Shown one piece after another: positions 1-8,760 of a stretch of DNA of 64,000 nt (its first letter is position 1; each line of letters starts with the position of its first letter). The translations under genes were made by a program, and so were the position numbers. A model generated the notes under the pieces. The model did not search any database, had not been told where the DNA came from, and saw nothing but the letters and a program-made list of their open reading frames with translations. This DNA is from Amycolatopsis echigonensis (lineage in GTDB: Bacteria > Actinomycetota > Actinomycetes > Mycobacteriales > Pseudonocardiaceae): positions 113,352 to 177,351 of the forward strand of contig NZ_JACJHR010000007.1 of NCBI RefSeq assembly GCF_014174495.1, in the 5' to 3' direction.

Positions 1-723
1 TGCGAGCAGGCTGATCTTCGGGGCGTGCGGATCGCTGTTGAGCGCGGTGCGCAGGCGCAGCAGTTCGGTCGCGTCGACGTCCACCCAGACGGTCGCCTCA
101 GGGATCTCGCGGCGGGAGCGGGCGAGTTTGTCGGCGACGGTTTTGCGCAGGCCGCGCAAGGGGATTCGCTGCTCGTCTGCTGCTGCCGCGGGGGTTTCGG
201 TGGCGGCGATCGCGCGTTCTACGTCCGCGCGGCTCACGATGCCGTCGGTGCCGGTTCCGGTCAGTGCCTGAAGGTCCACTCCGGACTCACGAGCAAGTCG
301 GCGGACTAGCGGAGACACCACGCGGACTCGGTCCGAAGTGGACTTTGGTGCTGGGGCCGGTGCTGTCGCCGGTGCTTTGCTGCCGCGCGGCCGCCTCGCG
401 CGCCGGGTGCGGGTTTGGCTGGTGCCATAGCCGATCAGGACGTTTCCGCTGCCCTCCGGCGTCACGACGCCGGGTTCGGTGAAGTCCGCGGCACTGTCCA
501 CAGTGATCAACGGACTGCCGACGGTCAGCACTTCGCCCGGTGCTCCGTGCAGCGTCGCGACCCGGCCCGCGAACGGCACCGGAACCTCGACGCTCGCCTT
601 CGCGGTTTCGACTTCCACGACGGTCTGGTCCACGGTGACGGTGTCGCCGACCGCGACGTGCCACGCGACGATTTCCGCCTCGGTCAGGCCTTCGCCGAGG
701 TCGGGCAGTTTGAAGACGGCCAT
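1..723 (-). CDS. bkdC: Branched-chain 2-oxoacid dehydrogenase E2 (dihydrolipoyl acyltransferase), 3'-truncated by window edge
   Basis: The gene starts at ATG 723 and runs off the left edge, so only the N-terminal 241 residues are present. An N-terminal lipoyl domain is clear, with the lipoyl lysine in ETAKAS (Lys42). It is followed by an Ala/Pro/Lys-rich linker and a peripheral E1/E3-binding domain (VSPLVRRLARESGVDL). The acyltransferase domain begins at the edge (an arginine-rich stretch, then VWVDVDATELLRLR). E2 transfers the branched acyl group to CoA in the cytosolic BCDH complex. Its ATG overlaps the stop codon of the E1-beta gene (ATGA), so it is the third gene of a tightly coupled E1-alpha/E1-beta/E2 operon. 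A pyruvate-type E2 cannot be excluded from this fragment, but the neighbouring E1 pair favours BCDH. Confidence 0.9.
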   Translation of the reverse strand, partial: MAVFKLPDLGEGLTEAEIVAWHVAVGDTVTVDQTVVEVETAKASVEVPVPFAGRVATLHGAPGEVLTVGSPLITVDSAADFTEPGVVTPEGSGNVLIGYGTSQTRTRRARRPRGSKAPATAPAPAPKSTSDRVRVVSPLVRRLARESGVDLQALTGTGTDGIVSRADVERAIAATETPAAAADEQRIPLRGLRKTVADKLARSRREIPEATVWVDVDATELLRLRTALNSDPHAPKISLLA

Positions 724-1739
724 CACTTCTCCCCGTCGAGCGGTGCCGCGTCGTCCCACTGGAGTCGTTCGACGGCGTCCAGGATCCGGTCGACGCCCGG
801 CAGGTGGTGCTGTTCCAGATTCGGTGCGGGATAAGGAATGTCGAACCCCGCGACGCGCAATACCGGTGCTTCCAGGTAATGGAAACAGTGCTCGGACAGT
901 TGCGCGGCGACCTCGGCGCCGTAGCCGCAGAATCGGCTCGCCTCGTGCACTACGACCGCGCGACCGGTGCGTCGCACGGACGCGGCGACCGTTTCCAGGT
1001 CGAATGGCGCGAGGTTCCGCAGATCGATCACCTCGGCGTGGTAGCCCTCTTCGGCGGCGGCTTCAGCAGCTTCGAGCGTCGTGCCGAGAGCGCCGCCGTA
1101 GGAAATGAGGGTGACGTCGCTGCCTTCGCGGCGGATCACCGCTTTGTCGAGACCGGGAGAACGGCGTTGCGGGTCAACGGTTCCCTTTTCCCAATATCGG
1201 CGCTTGGGCTCGAGGAAAATGACCGGGTCCGGGCTGTCGATCGCTTCGCGCAGCAGCGTGTAGGCGTCCTCCGGCGTGGCCGGGGTGACGACGCGCAGGC
1301 CGGCCGTGTGCGTGTAGTAGACCTCGGACGAGTCGCAGTGGTGCTCGACGCCTCCGATGCCGCCGCCGTAGGGCACCCGGATCACTACGGGCAGTTCGAC
1401 CTGGCCCTTCGTGCGGTTGCGGAGTTTGGCGAGGTGGCTGGTGATCTGCTCGAACGCGGGGTAGGCGAACGCGTCGAACTGCATCTCGATCACCGGGCGC
1501 AGGCCGTTCATCGCCATCCCGATCGCCGTGCCGACGATGCCCGATTCGGCGAGCGGCGAGTCGAAGACCCGTGCGTCGCCGAAGCGTGCGGCGAGTCCGT
1601 CGGTGACACGGAAGACGCCGCCGAGCGTGCCGACGTCCTCGCCGAAGACCAGCACGCGCTCGTCCTCGGCGAGCGCGTCGGCGAGGGCGCGGTTGAGCGC
1701 TCCGGCGAGGGACAGCGTCGTGTCGAGCGTGGCGGTCAT
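723..1739 (-). CDS. bkdB: Branched-chain 2-oxoacid dehydrogenase E1 beta subunit
   Basis: This 338-residue protein has the usual length for the E1-beta subunit of 2-oxoacid dehydrogenases. Recognisable family stretches include LVFGEDVGTLGGVFRVTDGL, the ESGIVGTAIGMAMNGLRPV segment and the C-terminal FDIPYPAPNLEQHHLPGVDRI. With E1-alpha it forms the ThDP-dependent heterotetramer that decarboxylates branched 2-oxoacids from Val/Leu/Ile and supplies branched acyl-CoAs for iso/anteiso fatty acids. Its ATG overlaps the stop of the E1-alpha gene by 4 nt and its own stop overlaps the E2 start. The locus looks like primary metabolism flanking the PKS cluster. Nothing in the PKS suggests a branched-chain starter. 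Confidence 0.93.
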   Translation of the reverse strand: MTATLDTTLSLAGALNRALADALAEDERVLVFGEDVGTLGGVFRVTDGLAARFGDARVFDSPLAESGIVGTAIGMAMNGLRPVIEMQFDAFAYPAFEQITSHLAKLRNRTKGQVELPVVIRVPYGGGIGGVEHHCDSSEVYYTHTAGLRVVTPATPEDAYTLLREAIDSPDPVIFLEPKRRYWEKGTVDPQRRSPGLDKAVIRREGSDVTLISYGGALGTTLEAAEAAAEEGYHAEVIDLRNLAPFDLETVAASVRRTGRAVVVHEASRFCGYGAEVAAQLSEHCFHYLEAPVLRVAGFDIPYPAPNLEQHHLPGVDRILDAVERLQWDDAAPLDGEK

Positions 1740-2836
1740 GCCTGGTCCTCGGTGTTCTCGTGCGCCAGTTGGGCGGCCTGCTGTCGCAACGCGGCGGTCG
1801 GTTCGGCGTAGACGTGCCGGAAGAGGTCCGCCGGGTCGAGCTCGGTGTCGACGTTCATCCGCTCGCGCAATGTCGCTGCTTCCTCTTCGGCGCGCGCGTC
1901 GATCTCATGCTGCGTCTTGTCGTCGAGGAGGCCACGGTCGGTGAGGTACTGCTTGAGGCGGCTGATCGGGTCGCGCGTGAGCCACTCCTCCACTTCGGCC
2001 TTCTCGCGATAGCGCGTCGCGTCGTCGGCGTTGGTGTGCGACTCCATGCGATAGGTGACAGCTTCGATCAGCGTCGGCCCTTCGCCGGCGGCGGCGCGCG
2101 CGACAGCCTGTTCGACGACAGCGTGTACGGCGGCCGCGTCGTTGCCGTCAACGAGTACGGACGGCATGCCGTAGCCGACACCCTTGTACGCGAGCGAAGG
2201 CGCAGCCGTCTGCTTCTCGAGCGGGACGCTGATGGCGTAGCCGTTGTTCTGTACGAGGAAGACGACCGGTGCCTTCCAAACGGCGGCGAAGTTCAACGCT
2301 TCGTGCGTGTCGCCTTCGCTGGTAGCACCATCGCCCACGAGAACGAGCGAGACCGTGTCTTCGCCCTTCACGCGCGCAGCGTGCGCGAAGCCGACCGCGT
2401 GCAGCGTGTTCGTGGCAAGCGGCGTGCACTGCGGCGCGACGTTGGCACGGTATGGGTCGTAGCCGCAGTGCCAGTCGCCGCGCAGCAGCGTGAGCACCGC
2501 GACGGGGTCGACGCCGCGCGCGACGACGGCCATCGAGTCGCGGTAGGTGGGGAAAAGCCAGTCCTGCGGGCGAAGTGCGAGGATCGAGCCGATCTCGGCG
2601 GCCTCCTGCCCTCGCGCCGACGGGTACACCGCGAGCCGGCCCTGTTTGGTGAGCGCGGTGGCCTGGGTGTCGAAGCGGCGTCCGGAAACCATGCCGCGGT
2701 AGAGGCGGAGGAGGACGTCGTCCGCGGGCATCGCGAGCGCCGGGTCGGGCGTGGGCGTGCCGTCGGCGGTCACGAGGCCGAGCGGCTCGTCGCTGGGCAG
2801 GAAATAGGACGCGGCAGTGCGTTCCGTGGTAGTCAC
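1736..2836 (-). CDS. bkdA: Branched-chain 2-oxoacid dehydrogenase E1 alpha subunit
   Basis: A 366-residue E1-alpha with the ThDP/Mg-binding motif GDGATSEGDTHEALNFAA followed by the VQNNGYAIS segment, and the family feature YPSARGQEAAEIGS near residue 70. The start is GTG 2836, preceded by GGGAGC at a good distance; no upstream in-frame alternative is needed. It is the first gene of the bkd operon and lies divergent to an Lrp/AsnC regulator, the arrangement known for bkdR-bkd loci in streptomycetes, where the regulator responds to amino acids. The 140-bp intergenic region therefore probably holds the promoters and operator for both directions. Confidence 0.93.
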   Translation of the reverse strand: MTTTERTAASYFLPSDEPLGLVTADGTPTPDPALAMPADDVLLRLYRGMVSGRRFDTQATALTKQGRLAVYPSARGQEAAEIGSILALRPQDWLFPTYRDSMAVVARGVDPVAVLTLLRGDWHCGYDPYRANVAPQCTPLATNTLHAVGFAHAARVKGEDTVSLVLVGDGATSEGDTHEALNFAAVWKAPVVFLVQNNGYAISVPLEKQTAAPSLAYKGVGYGMPSVLVDGNDAAAVHAVVEQAVARAAAGEGPTLIEAVTYRMESHTNADDATRYREKAEVEEWLTRDPISRLKQYLTDRGLLDDKTQHEIDARAEEEAATLRERMNVDTELDPADLFRHVYAEPTAALRQQAAQLAHENTEDQA

Positions 2837-2976
2837 CGGCAGCTCCCATCGACGAAGACGAGTAGAGCCTGATATTCGCTGCCGGGCGATCAGAGATCCA
2901 GACTTGACGGAGAACTGTGGAATGATGGCCTGGTTGTAGATCTGTGATTGGACGATTGGCTTGCGAGGTGGCGCGG

Positions 2977-3429
2977 ATGTCCCGGCTGGATGGACAAATG
3001 GCAGCGGCGCTGGACGAGGTCGACCTGAAACTGATCGCCGAGCTGAAGAAAGACGGCCGCGCCTCGATGCGCACCCTCGCCGAACGCGCGCACATCTCGC
3101 GGGCCGGTTGCTACACGCGCGTGGAGCGGCTGCACCGCGAGGGAGTGATCACGGGGTACACGGCCGTCACCGATCCGCGACGCATGGGACAGGGCCTCGC
3201 GGCGTACGTGTACCTGAAGGTCACGCAGAACTCCTGGCGGACGGTGAGCGCGGAACTCAAGCACATCCCGGAAATCGAACACGGCGGTCTGGTGTCCGGG
3301 GACAACGACCTGATCCTGTTCGTGCGGACCCGCGACGCGGACAGCCTGCGGGACTTGGTGTTCGAACGGTTGCAGTCCATGCCGGACGTGCTCTCGACGC
3401 ACACCGTGCTGGTCTTCGACGAGCTGTGA
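2977..3429 (+). CDS. bkdR: Lrp/AsnC-family transcriptional regulator (BkdR-like)
   Basis: A 150-residue protein with an N-terminal winged HTH (LDEVDLKLIAELKKDGRASM, then LAERAHISRAGCYTRVERL) and a C-terminal RAM/ACT-like ligand and oligomerisation domain. I chose ATG 2977 because GAGGTGG lies about 6 bases upstream. A GTG at 2944 and an ATG at 2998 are in frame, but the first has no ribosome site and the second would trim the N-terminus. Being divergent from bkdA-bkdB-bkdC, it is most likely their local regulator. Lrp-type proteins usually sense branched amino acids or the corresponding keto acids. Its role is inferred from context. Confidence 0.88.
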   Translation: MSRLDGQMAAALDEVDLKLIAELKKDGRASMRTLAERAHISRAGCYTRVERLHREGVITGYTAVTDPRRMGQGLAAYVYLKVTQNSWRTVSAELKHIPEIEHGGLVSGDNDLILFVRTRDADSLRDLVFERLQSMPDVLSTHTVLVFDEL

Positions 3430-3435
3430 GCGTCG

Positions 3436-3924
3436 CTAGGCCGCTTTGACCAGGTAGACCGCGAGCCGGTACACGCCGGTCGCCTCGAACGGCATCGGCG
3501 CGCGGCGGTACCCGGCGCGTTCGTAGAGGGCGATGTTGCGTTCGCTGGACGCGCCGGTGAAGAGGACGTACTGCTTCGTCTCCGGCGGAGCGTGGCGCTC
3601 GGCGTGCTCGAGGAGGAACCGCCCGAGGCCACGTCCCGCCAGGTCCGGCGCGACCATCAAGCGGCCGATCTCCCAGCCGCCGTCCTCGACAGGGCGCGCA
3701 CGGACCGCGCCGACGAGCCGGTGTTCCTGCCGGACGACCCAGCTGTGCCAGGTCTTGATCGACTCGCGGACCTCGGCGAGGTCCTCGGTCAGCGCGGGAT
3801 GTTCCAGAGTGTTGTTGAGCAGGGCTTCCTGAACCCAGCAACACCGCTGGAGCACCATCAGCTCGGCGGCGTCGTCGGGGCTCGCGGGGAGCAGGGTCGC
3901 GCCGGGGAGGGTTTCGAGGTCCAC
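3436..3924 (-). CDS. GNAT-family N-acetyltransferase
   Basis: A GNAT protein of about 162 residues. The acetyl-CoA-binding motif is visible as MVAPDLAGRGLGRFLLEHAERHA, followed by the NIALYERAGYRR signature of motif B. The substrate is unknown. I favour the GTG at 3924 (VDLETLPG); a TTG at 3960 would add 12 residues with no better ribosome site. The gene is convergent with the Lrp regulator, with only 6 bp between the stops. It is probably not part of the polyketide pathway. Confidence 0.8.
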   Translation of the reverse strand: MDLETLPGATLLPASPDDAAELMVLQRCCWVQEALLNNTLEHPALTEDLAEVRESIKTWHSWVVRQEHRLVGAVRARPVEDGGWEIGRLMVAPDLAGRGLGRFLLEHAERHAPPETKQYVLFTGASSERNIALYERAGYRRAPMPFEATGVYRLAVYLVKAA

Positions 3925-3964
3925 TCGACCTGTTCTAGCCAGGAACCCGGTTCGGGGCAACGGC

Positions 3965-4602
3965 TCAGGAGCCCACGAGGAACTGCGCGCCGAACGGACC
4001 GTGGACGGTCACCGTGCGCCCGCATGGGCTGTCTTGTGCCTCGACGACCTCGCCGCCGTGCTCGACCGCCCGGTCCCGCTGAGTCCGTGACGAGGAACAG
4101 GGTGCCCCACGCCGACGCCGGGCGGGCGGGTCGCCGAGGATGCTGCCGATTTCGTGACCCTCCGGGCGGCGGAGGAAGGTGAAGTCGACGCCGGACCGGT
4201 CATCGTTGCTGTCGAGCATGAAGGCGAAGACCTTGCAATAAGGAGGCGCGCGCCGGGGTGGGTGCCGGTGTGACGAGGTCGTTGGTGGGTTCGTTGACGA
4301 GCCGGGGCCGGGGGATTGCGGCCTTGCCAGAGCCCGAACCGTGCTCCGGTCGGGTCTTCTGCGACGGCGATCCGGGCGTGGTCACCGTCGACGTGGGGTT
4401 GGTCGAGAACCTTGCCACCTGCGGCGGTGACGGCTTTGGCGGTGCCGTCGCAGTCGTCGGTCGCGAAGCAAGCAGTGGTCGCCGTCGAAGGTCCAGCCGA
4501 GGACGGTGCCGTAGAAGCGTTGCGCACGGTTCAGGTCCGGTACGTCGAGGGCGGTCCGGGTCGGCGTACCCAGCGGCGGGATGCGGTCGATGGTGCTCAT
4601 CG
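3965..4602 (-). pseudogene. Decayed two-domain VOC (glyoxalase/bleomycin-resistance fold) protein
   Basis: Reading from ATG 4602 on the minus strand, pieces of one two-domain VOC protein appear in order but in different frames. First comes TALDVPDLNRAQRFYGTVLG. In a second frame follow FATDDCDGTAKAVTAAGGKV and AVAEDPTGARFGLWQGR. A third frame carries RLVNEPTNDLVTP. Back in the first frame are GVDFTFLRRPEGHEIGSILG and the end GPFGAQFLVGS at 3965. At least three frameshifts are needed, and a block of roughly 50 residues is missing between the first two pieces. Intact relatives are about 260 residues with two betaalphabetabetabeta domains. The multiple lesions argue for decay rather than a single sequencing error. 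No function is expected. Confidence 0.75.
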
Positions 4603-4748
4603 AGGTCCCTTCATCGGCAATGGCGACGCTAGGGCGGATCGCGGACAGTTGCGGTCGTCGGGCGCTCAGCATGTGGGAGGTGGTGGCCGGATCCGGTTCG
4701 GAGCACGCATTGTGGACAAGGCACCCCGGATCGGAATGGCAGGCGAGA

Positions 4749-5435
4749 ATGAGCACGTCCCCGCTCGAAAACCCCGCTTGGGCCGCGTTGAGCGGTCCGC
4801 ACGCGTCGTTCGCGGAGCAGAAGGGGCAGGTGCTGCGGTATCCGGTCGATGTCTCTCCGTTCCTCGCCGTGCCGGACCAGCCGGACGAACACGTGTGGCA
4901 CGACATCGCCGACCTCGTCGGCCCTGGAGCGTCGACGGTCGTGGTCGGCCGGGTCGGGACGCCGCCGCCCGCGGACTGGACGGTGGAGGCCGAGATCGCC
5001 GGGGTGCAGATGGACGGTTCGGCCGCCCCGGCGGTCGCCGACCCGGAAGCGGTGCGGCTGACCGAGGCGGACGTGCCGGAGATGCTCGACCTCGTGTCCC
5101 GGACGCAGCCCGGCCCGTTCCTGCCCCGGACGATCGCCTTGGGCGCCTACCTGGGTATCCGCCGCGAGGGGGTGCTGGTGGCGATGGCGGGCGAGCGGAT
5201 GCATCCGCCGGGATGGACGGAGATCAGCGCGGTCTGCACGGATCCGGCGTTCCAGGGGCAGGGGCTGGCGGCCCGGCTGGTGCTGGCAGTGGCCGCCGGG
5301 ATCCGGGAACGCGGGGAACGGCCGTTTCTCCACGCCGCCGGGACGAACACCGGCGCGATTCGGTTGTACGAGAAGCTGGGGTTCCGGCTCACCCGGGAGA
5401 TGCAGTTCGGCGCTTATCGGGCTCCTTCGCTGTAG
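4749..5435 (+). CDS. GNAT-family acetyltransferase (FR47-like)
   Basis: A 228-residue protein with a variable N-terminal half and a C-terminal GNAT domain. The acetyl-CoA loop is seen as CTDPAFQGQGLAARLVLAV, followed by LHAAGTNTGAIRLYEKLGF. I took ATG 4749 (MSTSPLENPAW) as the start because family members begin just ahead of this region; the longer reading from 4581 crosses the start of the VOC pseudogene on the other strand. The 3' end overlaps the 3' end of the convergent hydrolase gene by 22 bp. The substrate is unknown and there is no link to the polyketide pathway. Confidence 0.8.
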   Translation: MSTSPLENPAWAALSGPHASFAEQKGQVLRYPVDVSPFLAVPDQPDEHVWHDIADLVGPGASTVVVGRVGTPPPADWTVEAEIAGVQMDGSAAPAVADPEAVRLTEADVPEMLDLVSRTQPGPFLPRTIALGAYLGIRREGVLVAMAGERMHPPGWTEISAVCTDPAFQGQGLAARLVLAVAAGIRERGERPFLHAAGTNTGAIRLYEKLGFRLTREMQFGAYRAPSL

Positions 5436-6256
5436 TCGGCGGTTCCGGCGAGGATTTCGGCGAGACCCGTCGGGTGGAGCAGTGGGTCGATGTGGCCGAC
5501 GGGCAACGAGTGCACGTCGAAGGGGTCGTCGGGGGTTAGGGCGTCGGCTTCTTCGATGAAGTGGTCTTGCAGCGCGAGGGGCATGCTCGCGTCTTCGGTC
5601 AGTCGGACGTAGGTGTGCGGGATCCGGCCCCAGGCAGCGGGGTCTACAAGGTCGGTACCGGCGTCGCGGGATTCGTCGGGGTCGAGGGCCGACAAGAAGG
5701 CGACGACCTCCGCGTCGGTGCCGGTGGTGGTCCAGGCGCGTTTCAGTGCGGCCAGGTGAGCGGGGTCGGTGGTGCGCCAGTTCATCCGGACGGCACCGAG
5801 GCGTTTCGGGTCGTCGACCGGGATCGGGCCGGTGCCGGGTGCTCTGAAGGCCGGGGTGGCGAGGTAGTCGGCGGCGGTGCCGGTGACGCAGCACCAGGCT
5901 GAGACGTAGACGGTTCGGGCCAGCAGGTCGGGGACGGCGTTGGCGACGCTCGTGACGGTGAAACCGCCGCGGCTGTGACCGACCAGGATGACGGGACCGT
6001 GTTCGCGTACGCGGCGGACGAGATCGATGACGTGTGCGACGTTGTCCGCGTGCGTGATGCCAGCCATCGCGGATGGTTCTGCGGCGAAGGTCGCGAGGTC
6101 TTGGGCCTGGTAGGCGGCGGAGAAGCCGGCGGTGCCGTGACCGGGGAGGTCGACGGCCAGGTTGCGGTGGCCGCGCACGGCTAGTTCGCGTTGGAGCGCG
6201 GTGAAGCAGCGTCCGGCGGCGTGGGAGCCGGGGATGAGGACGAACGTTGGCTGCAT
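5414..6256 (-). CDS. Alpha/beta hydrolase (esterase-like)
   Basis: A 280-residue alpha/beta hydrolase of the EstC/plant methylesterase-like type. It has the oxyanion segment LIPGSHAAGRCF near the N-terminus, the nucleophile elbow GHSRGG (Ser95) and a C-terminal His in LPVGHIDPLL. There is no signal peptide, so it should act in the cytosol on an unknown ester. GGAAGA precedes the ATG. The gene is divergent from the type II thioesterase operon, and the 172-bp gap between them carries the first TAGGGG tandem promoter. Whether the hydrolase belongs to the cluster is not clear. I see no TAGGGG box in its own direction. Confidence 0.82.
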   Translation of the reverse strand: MQPTFVLIPGSHAAGRCFTALQRELAVRGHRNLAVDLPGHGTAGFSAAYQAQDLATFAAEPSAMAGITHADNVAHVIDLVRRVREHGPVILVGHSRGGFTVTSVANAVPDLLARTVYVSAWCCVTGTAADYLATPAFRAPGTGPIPVDDPKRLGAVRMNWRTTDPAHLAALKRAWTTTGTDAEVVAFLSALDPDESRDAGTDLVDPAAWGRIPHTYVRLTEDASMPLALQDHFIEEADALTPDDPFDVHSLPVGHIDPLLHPTGLAEILAGTADYSEGAR

Positions 6257-6317
6257 GTGAGGGATTCTTCCGTTCTCGGCGGTCGGGGCGCGAAGCGCGC
6301 GGTTTCCGTTGCGGCTC

Positions 6318-6362
6318 TAGGGGCAGTTAGGGGTCGTTGCACTGGTGGGGCGTGGATAGCGT
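6318..6362 (+). promoter_or_regulatory. Tandem TAGGGG box and -10 hexamer before the thioesterase/carboxylase operon
   Basis: Two direct TAGGGG boxes lie at 6318-6323 and 6328-6333, 10 bp apart with CAGT between them. A TAGCGT hexamer at 6357-6362 sits 29 bp downstream of the second box and could be the -10 element. The same layout recurs at other promoters in this window. It is the candidate operator for the LAL regulator. Confidence 0.6.
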
Positions 6363-6428
6363 GGGTTCGCGAAGAAGATCCGTGGCCGGGTCGTCCCGGC
6401 GCAGACGTCGGAAAGGCGGTGGGACGAC

Positions 6429-7199
6429 ATGACGGGTAGCGCGAATTCCGACGAGGACAGCTGGTTTCGCCGCTTCCACACGTCGCCCGAGGCGAAGGCA
6501 AGGCTGGTGTGCCTGCCGCACGCCGGAGGTTCGGCTCCGTTCTACTTCCCGGTTTCGCGGGCGCTGACCCCGGACATCGAGGTGCTGGCGGTGCAGTACC
6601 CGGGCCGTCAGGACCGGCGGCACGAGCCGTTCCTGACCACCGTCGACGCGCTGGCCGACCGGATCGCCGACCTGCTGCGCGGCCGCGACGACCTTCCGCT
6701 CGCACTGTTCGGGCACAGCATGGGCGCGATGATCGCCTTCGAGGTGGCCCGGCGGCTGGACGCCGCGGGCACCGCGGTGGACACGCTCTTCGTGTCCGGC
6801 CGGCGGGCGCCGTCGCGGCATCGCGACGAGAACGTGCACACCCGCACCGACGACGGCGTGATCGACGAACTGCGCCGGTTGAGCGGCACCGAAATGGACC
6901 TGCTCGGCGACGACGACGTCGTGCGGATGATCCTTCCCGTGGTGCGCAACGACTATCGCGCCGTGGAGACCTACCGGTACCAGCCGGGCCCGCCGCTCGC
7001 GGCCCCGGTGGTCGCGTTCACCGGCACCGCCGACCCGGTCGCCTCGGTCGACGAGGTCCGGTCGTGGGGCGAGCACACTTCGGCGGGCTTCGAGCTGGTC
7101 CCGCTCGACGGCGGGCATTTCTTCCTGACCCGCCACCAGGACGTGATTCTCCGGTACCTGACCGATCGGCTTGTCGACAAGGGGCGTGCACATGTCTGA
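6429..7199 (+). CDS. Type II thioesterase (editing thioesterase)
   Basis: A 256-residue free-standing alpha/beta-hydrolase thioesterase. Family marks are RLVCLPHAGGSAPFYFPVSR near the N-terminus, PGRQDRRHEP, the nucleophile motif GHSMG (Ser97), an Asp in GTADPVA and the C-terminal GGHFFL His. Such enzymes hydrolyse stalled or mis-primed acyl groups from ACPs of modular PKS. It is the first gene downstream of a TAGGGG tandem promoter. Its stop overlaps the carboxylase beta-subunit start by 8 bp, so editing and extender supply are probably co-expressed. A second type II thioesterase lies at 45849-46640. Confidence 0.92.
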   Translation: MTGSANSDEDSWFRRFHTSPEAKARLVCLPHAGGSAPFYFPVSRALTPDIEVLAVQYPGRQDRRHEPFLTTVDALADRIADLLRGRDDLPLALFGHSMGAMIAFEVARRLDAAGTAVDTLFVSGRRAPSRHRDENVHTRTDDGVIDELRRLSGTEMDLLGDDDVVRMILPVVRNDYRAVETYRYQPGPPLAAPVVAFTGTADPVASVDEVRSWGEHTSAGFELVPLDGGHFFLTRHQDVILRYLTDRLVDKGRAHV

Positions 7200-8760
7200 G
7201 GCACTGGCGGCCGGATTCGACAGCAAACTCGAGGAACTGCGGGAGATCAAGGAAGCCGCCCGGCGCGGTCCCGACGACGCCGCGACCGCCCGGCAGCACG
7301 ACCGCGGCAAGCTGACCCCGCACGAGCGCATCGAACTGCTCCTCGACCCGGGTTCGTTCACCGAGATCGAGTCCTTGCGCCGGCACCGTGCGACGGCCTT
7401 CGGCCTCGAACACCGCAAGCCGTACTCGGACGGCGTGGTGTGCGGCTGGGGGACGGTTTTCGGGCGCACAGTTTTCGTGTACGCCCACGACTTCCGCATC
7501 TTCGGCGGCGCGCTCGGCGAGGCGCACGCGCAGAAGATCCACAAGGTCATGGATCTCGCCACGGCGGCCGGTGCTCCGCTGGTGTCGCTCAACGACGGTG
7601 CCGGTGCGCGGATTCAGGAGGGCGTGACGGCGCTCGCCGGGTACGGCGGAATTTTCCAGCGCAACACCCGGTCTTCGGGGGTCATTCCGCAGATCTCGGT
7701 GATGCTCGGCCCGTGCGCGGGCGGTGCCGCGTATTCGCCCGCGCTGACGGATTTCGTGTTCATGGTGCGCGAAACCTCGCAGATGTTCATCACCGGCCCG
7801 GATGTGGTGCACGCGGTGACCGGCGAGGAGATCACCCAGAACGGTCTTGGCGGCGCGGATGTGCACGCCTCGACATCGGGCGTCGCCGCGTTTGTCTACG
7901 ACGACGAACCCAGCTGTCTTGAGGACGTGCGGTACCTGATTTCGCTGCTGCCGTCCAACAACAACGAGGCACCGCCGGTGGAGCCGACGGCCGATCCGGC
8001 GGACCGCCGCACGGACAAGCTGCTCGAGGTGGTGCCGACGGACGCGGCCCGCGCGTACGACATGTGCGCCGTGATCGAGGAAATCGTCGACGACGGCGAG
8101 TTCCTCCAGGTGCACGCCGGGTGGGCGACGAACGTGGTGTGCGCTCTGGCACGGCTCGACGGGCACGTGGTCGGGATCGTCGCGAACCAGCCGGCGACGC
8201 TCGCCGGGGTCCTCGACATTGAGGCGAGCGAGAAGGCCGCGCGGTTCGTGCAGACCTGCGACGCGTTCAATATTCCGCTGGTGACGCTGGTCGACGTGCC
8301 GGGTTTCCTGCCCGGGGTGGACCAGGAACACGGCGGCATCATCCGGCACGGCGCGAAGCTGCTGTACTCCTACTGCAACGCGACAGTGCCGCGGGTGCAG
8401 ATGATCCTGCGGAAGGCATACGGCGGCGCGTACATCGTGATGGACTCGCGGTCGATCGGCGCGGACGTTTCGCTGGCATGGCCGACGAACGAGATCGCGG
8501 TGATGGGCGCGGAGGGCGCTGCGAACGTGATCTTCCGGCGCGAGATCAACGCGGCCGACGACCCGGAGGCGGTGCGGCGGCAGAAGATCAAGGAGTACAA
8601 GACCGAGCTCATGCACCCGTACTACGCCGCGGAACGCGGACTGGTCGACGACGTGATCGAGCCCGGCCGGACGCGGGAGATGCTGATCCGGTCGCTGGCG
8701 ATGCTGCGGGCCAAGCACGCCGACGTTCCGGCGCGCAAGCACGGGAACCCGCCGATTTGA
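7192..8760 (+). CDS. Acyl-CoA carboxylase carboxyltransferase beta subunit
   Basis: A 522-residue carboxyltransferase of the PccB/AccB family. Conserved segments include SLNDGAGARIQEGVTALAGY (N-terminal crotonase half), GPCAGGAAYSPALTD, and in the C-terminal half PGFLPGVDQEHGGIIRHGAK, RKAYGGAYIVM and LAWPTNEIAVMGAEGA. It makes malonyl-CoA and/or methylmalonyl-CoA with a biotinylated alpha subunit encoded elsewhere. The residue aligned with Asp422 of S. coelicolor PccB is Ile415 here (GGAYIVM), as in the broader AccB type that accepts acetyl-CoA. That fits a PKS whose modules 1-5 look malonyl-specific. The start is ATG 7192, overlapping the thioesterase stop; the stop overlaps the epsilon-subunit start as TGATG. 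Confidence 0.93.
   Translation: MSEALAAGFDSKLEELREIKEAARRGPDDAATARQHDRGKLTPHERIELLLDPGSFTEIESLRRHRATAFGLEHRKPYSDGVVCGWGTVFGRTVFVYAHDFRIFGGALGEAHAQKIHKVMDLATAAGAPLVSLNDGAGARIQEGVTALAGYGGIFQRNTRSSGVIPQISVMLGPCAGGAAYSPALTDFVFMVRETSQMFITGPDVVHAVTGEEITQNGLGGADVHASTSGVAAFVYDDEPSCLEDVRYLISLLPSNNNEAPPVEPTADPADRRTDKLLEVVPTDAARAYDMCAVIEEIVDDGEFLQVHAGWATNVVCALARLDGHVVGIVANQPATLAGVLDIEASEKAARFVQTCDAFNIPLVTLVDVPGFLPGVDQEHGGIIRHGAKLLYSYCNATVPRVQMILRKAYGGAYIVMDSRSIGADVSLAWPTNEIAVMGAEGAANVIFRREINAADDPEAVRRQKIKEYKTELMHPYYAAERGLVDDVIEPGRTREMLIRSLAMLRAKHADVPARKHGNPPI

Noticed and set aside
1..2836. The bkd operon as supplier of a branched-chain PKS starter.
   Set aside because: The PKS has a lone loading ACP and the cluster encodes a full beta-amino acid starter route. 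The bkd genes have their own Lrp regulator and I saw no TAGGGG box there.
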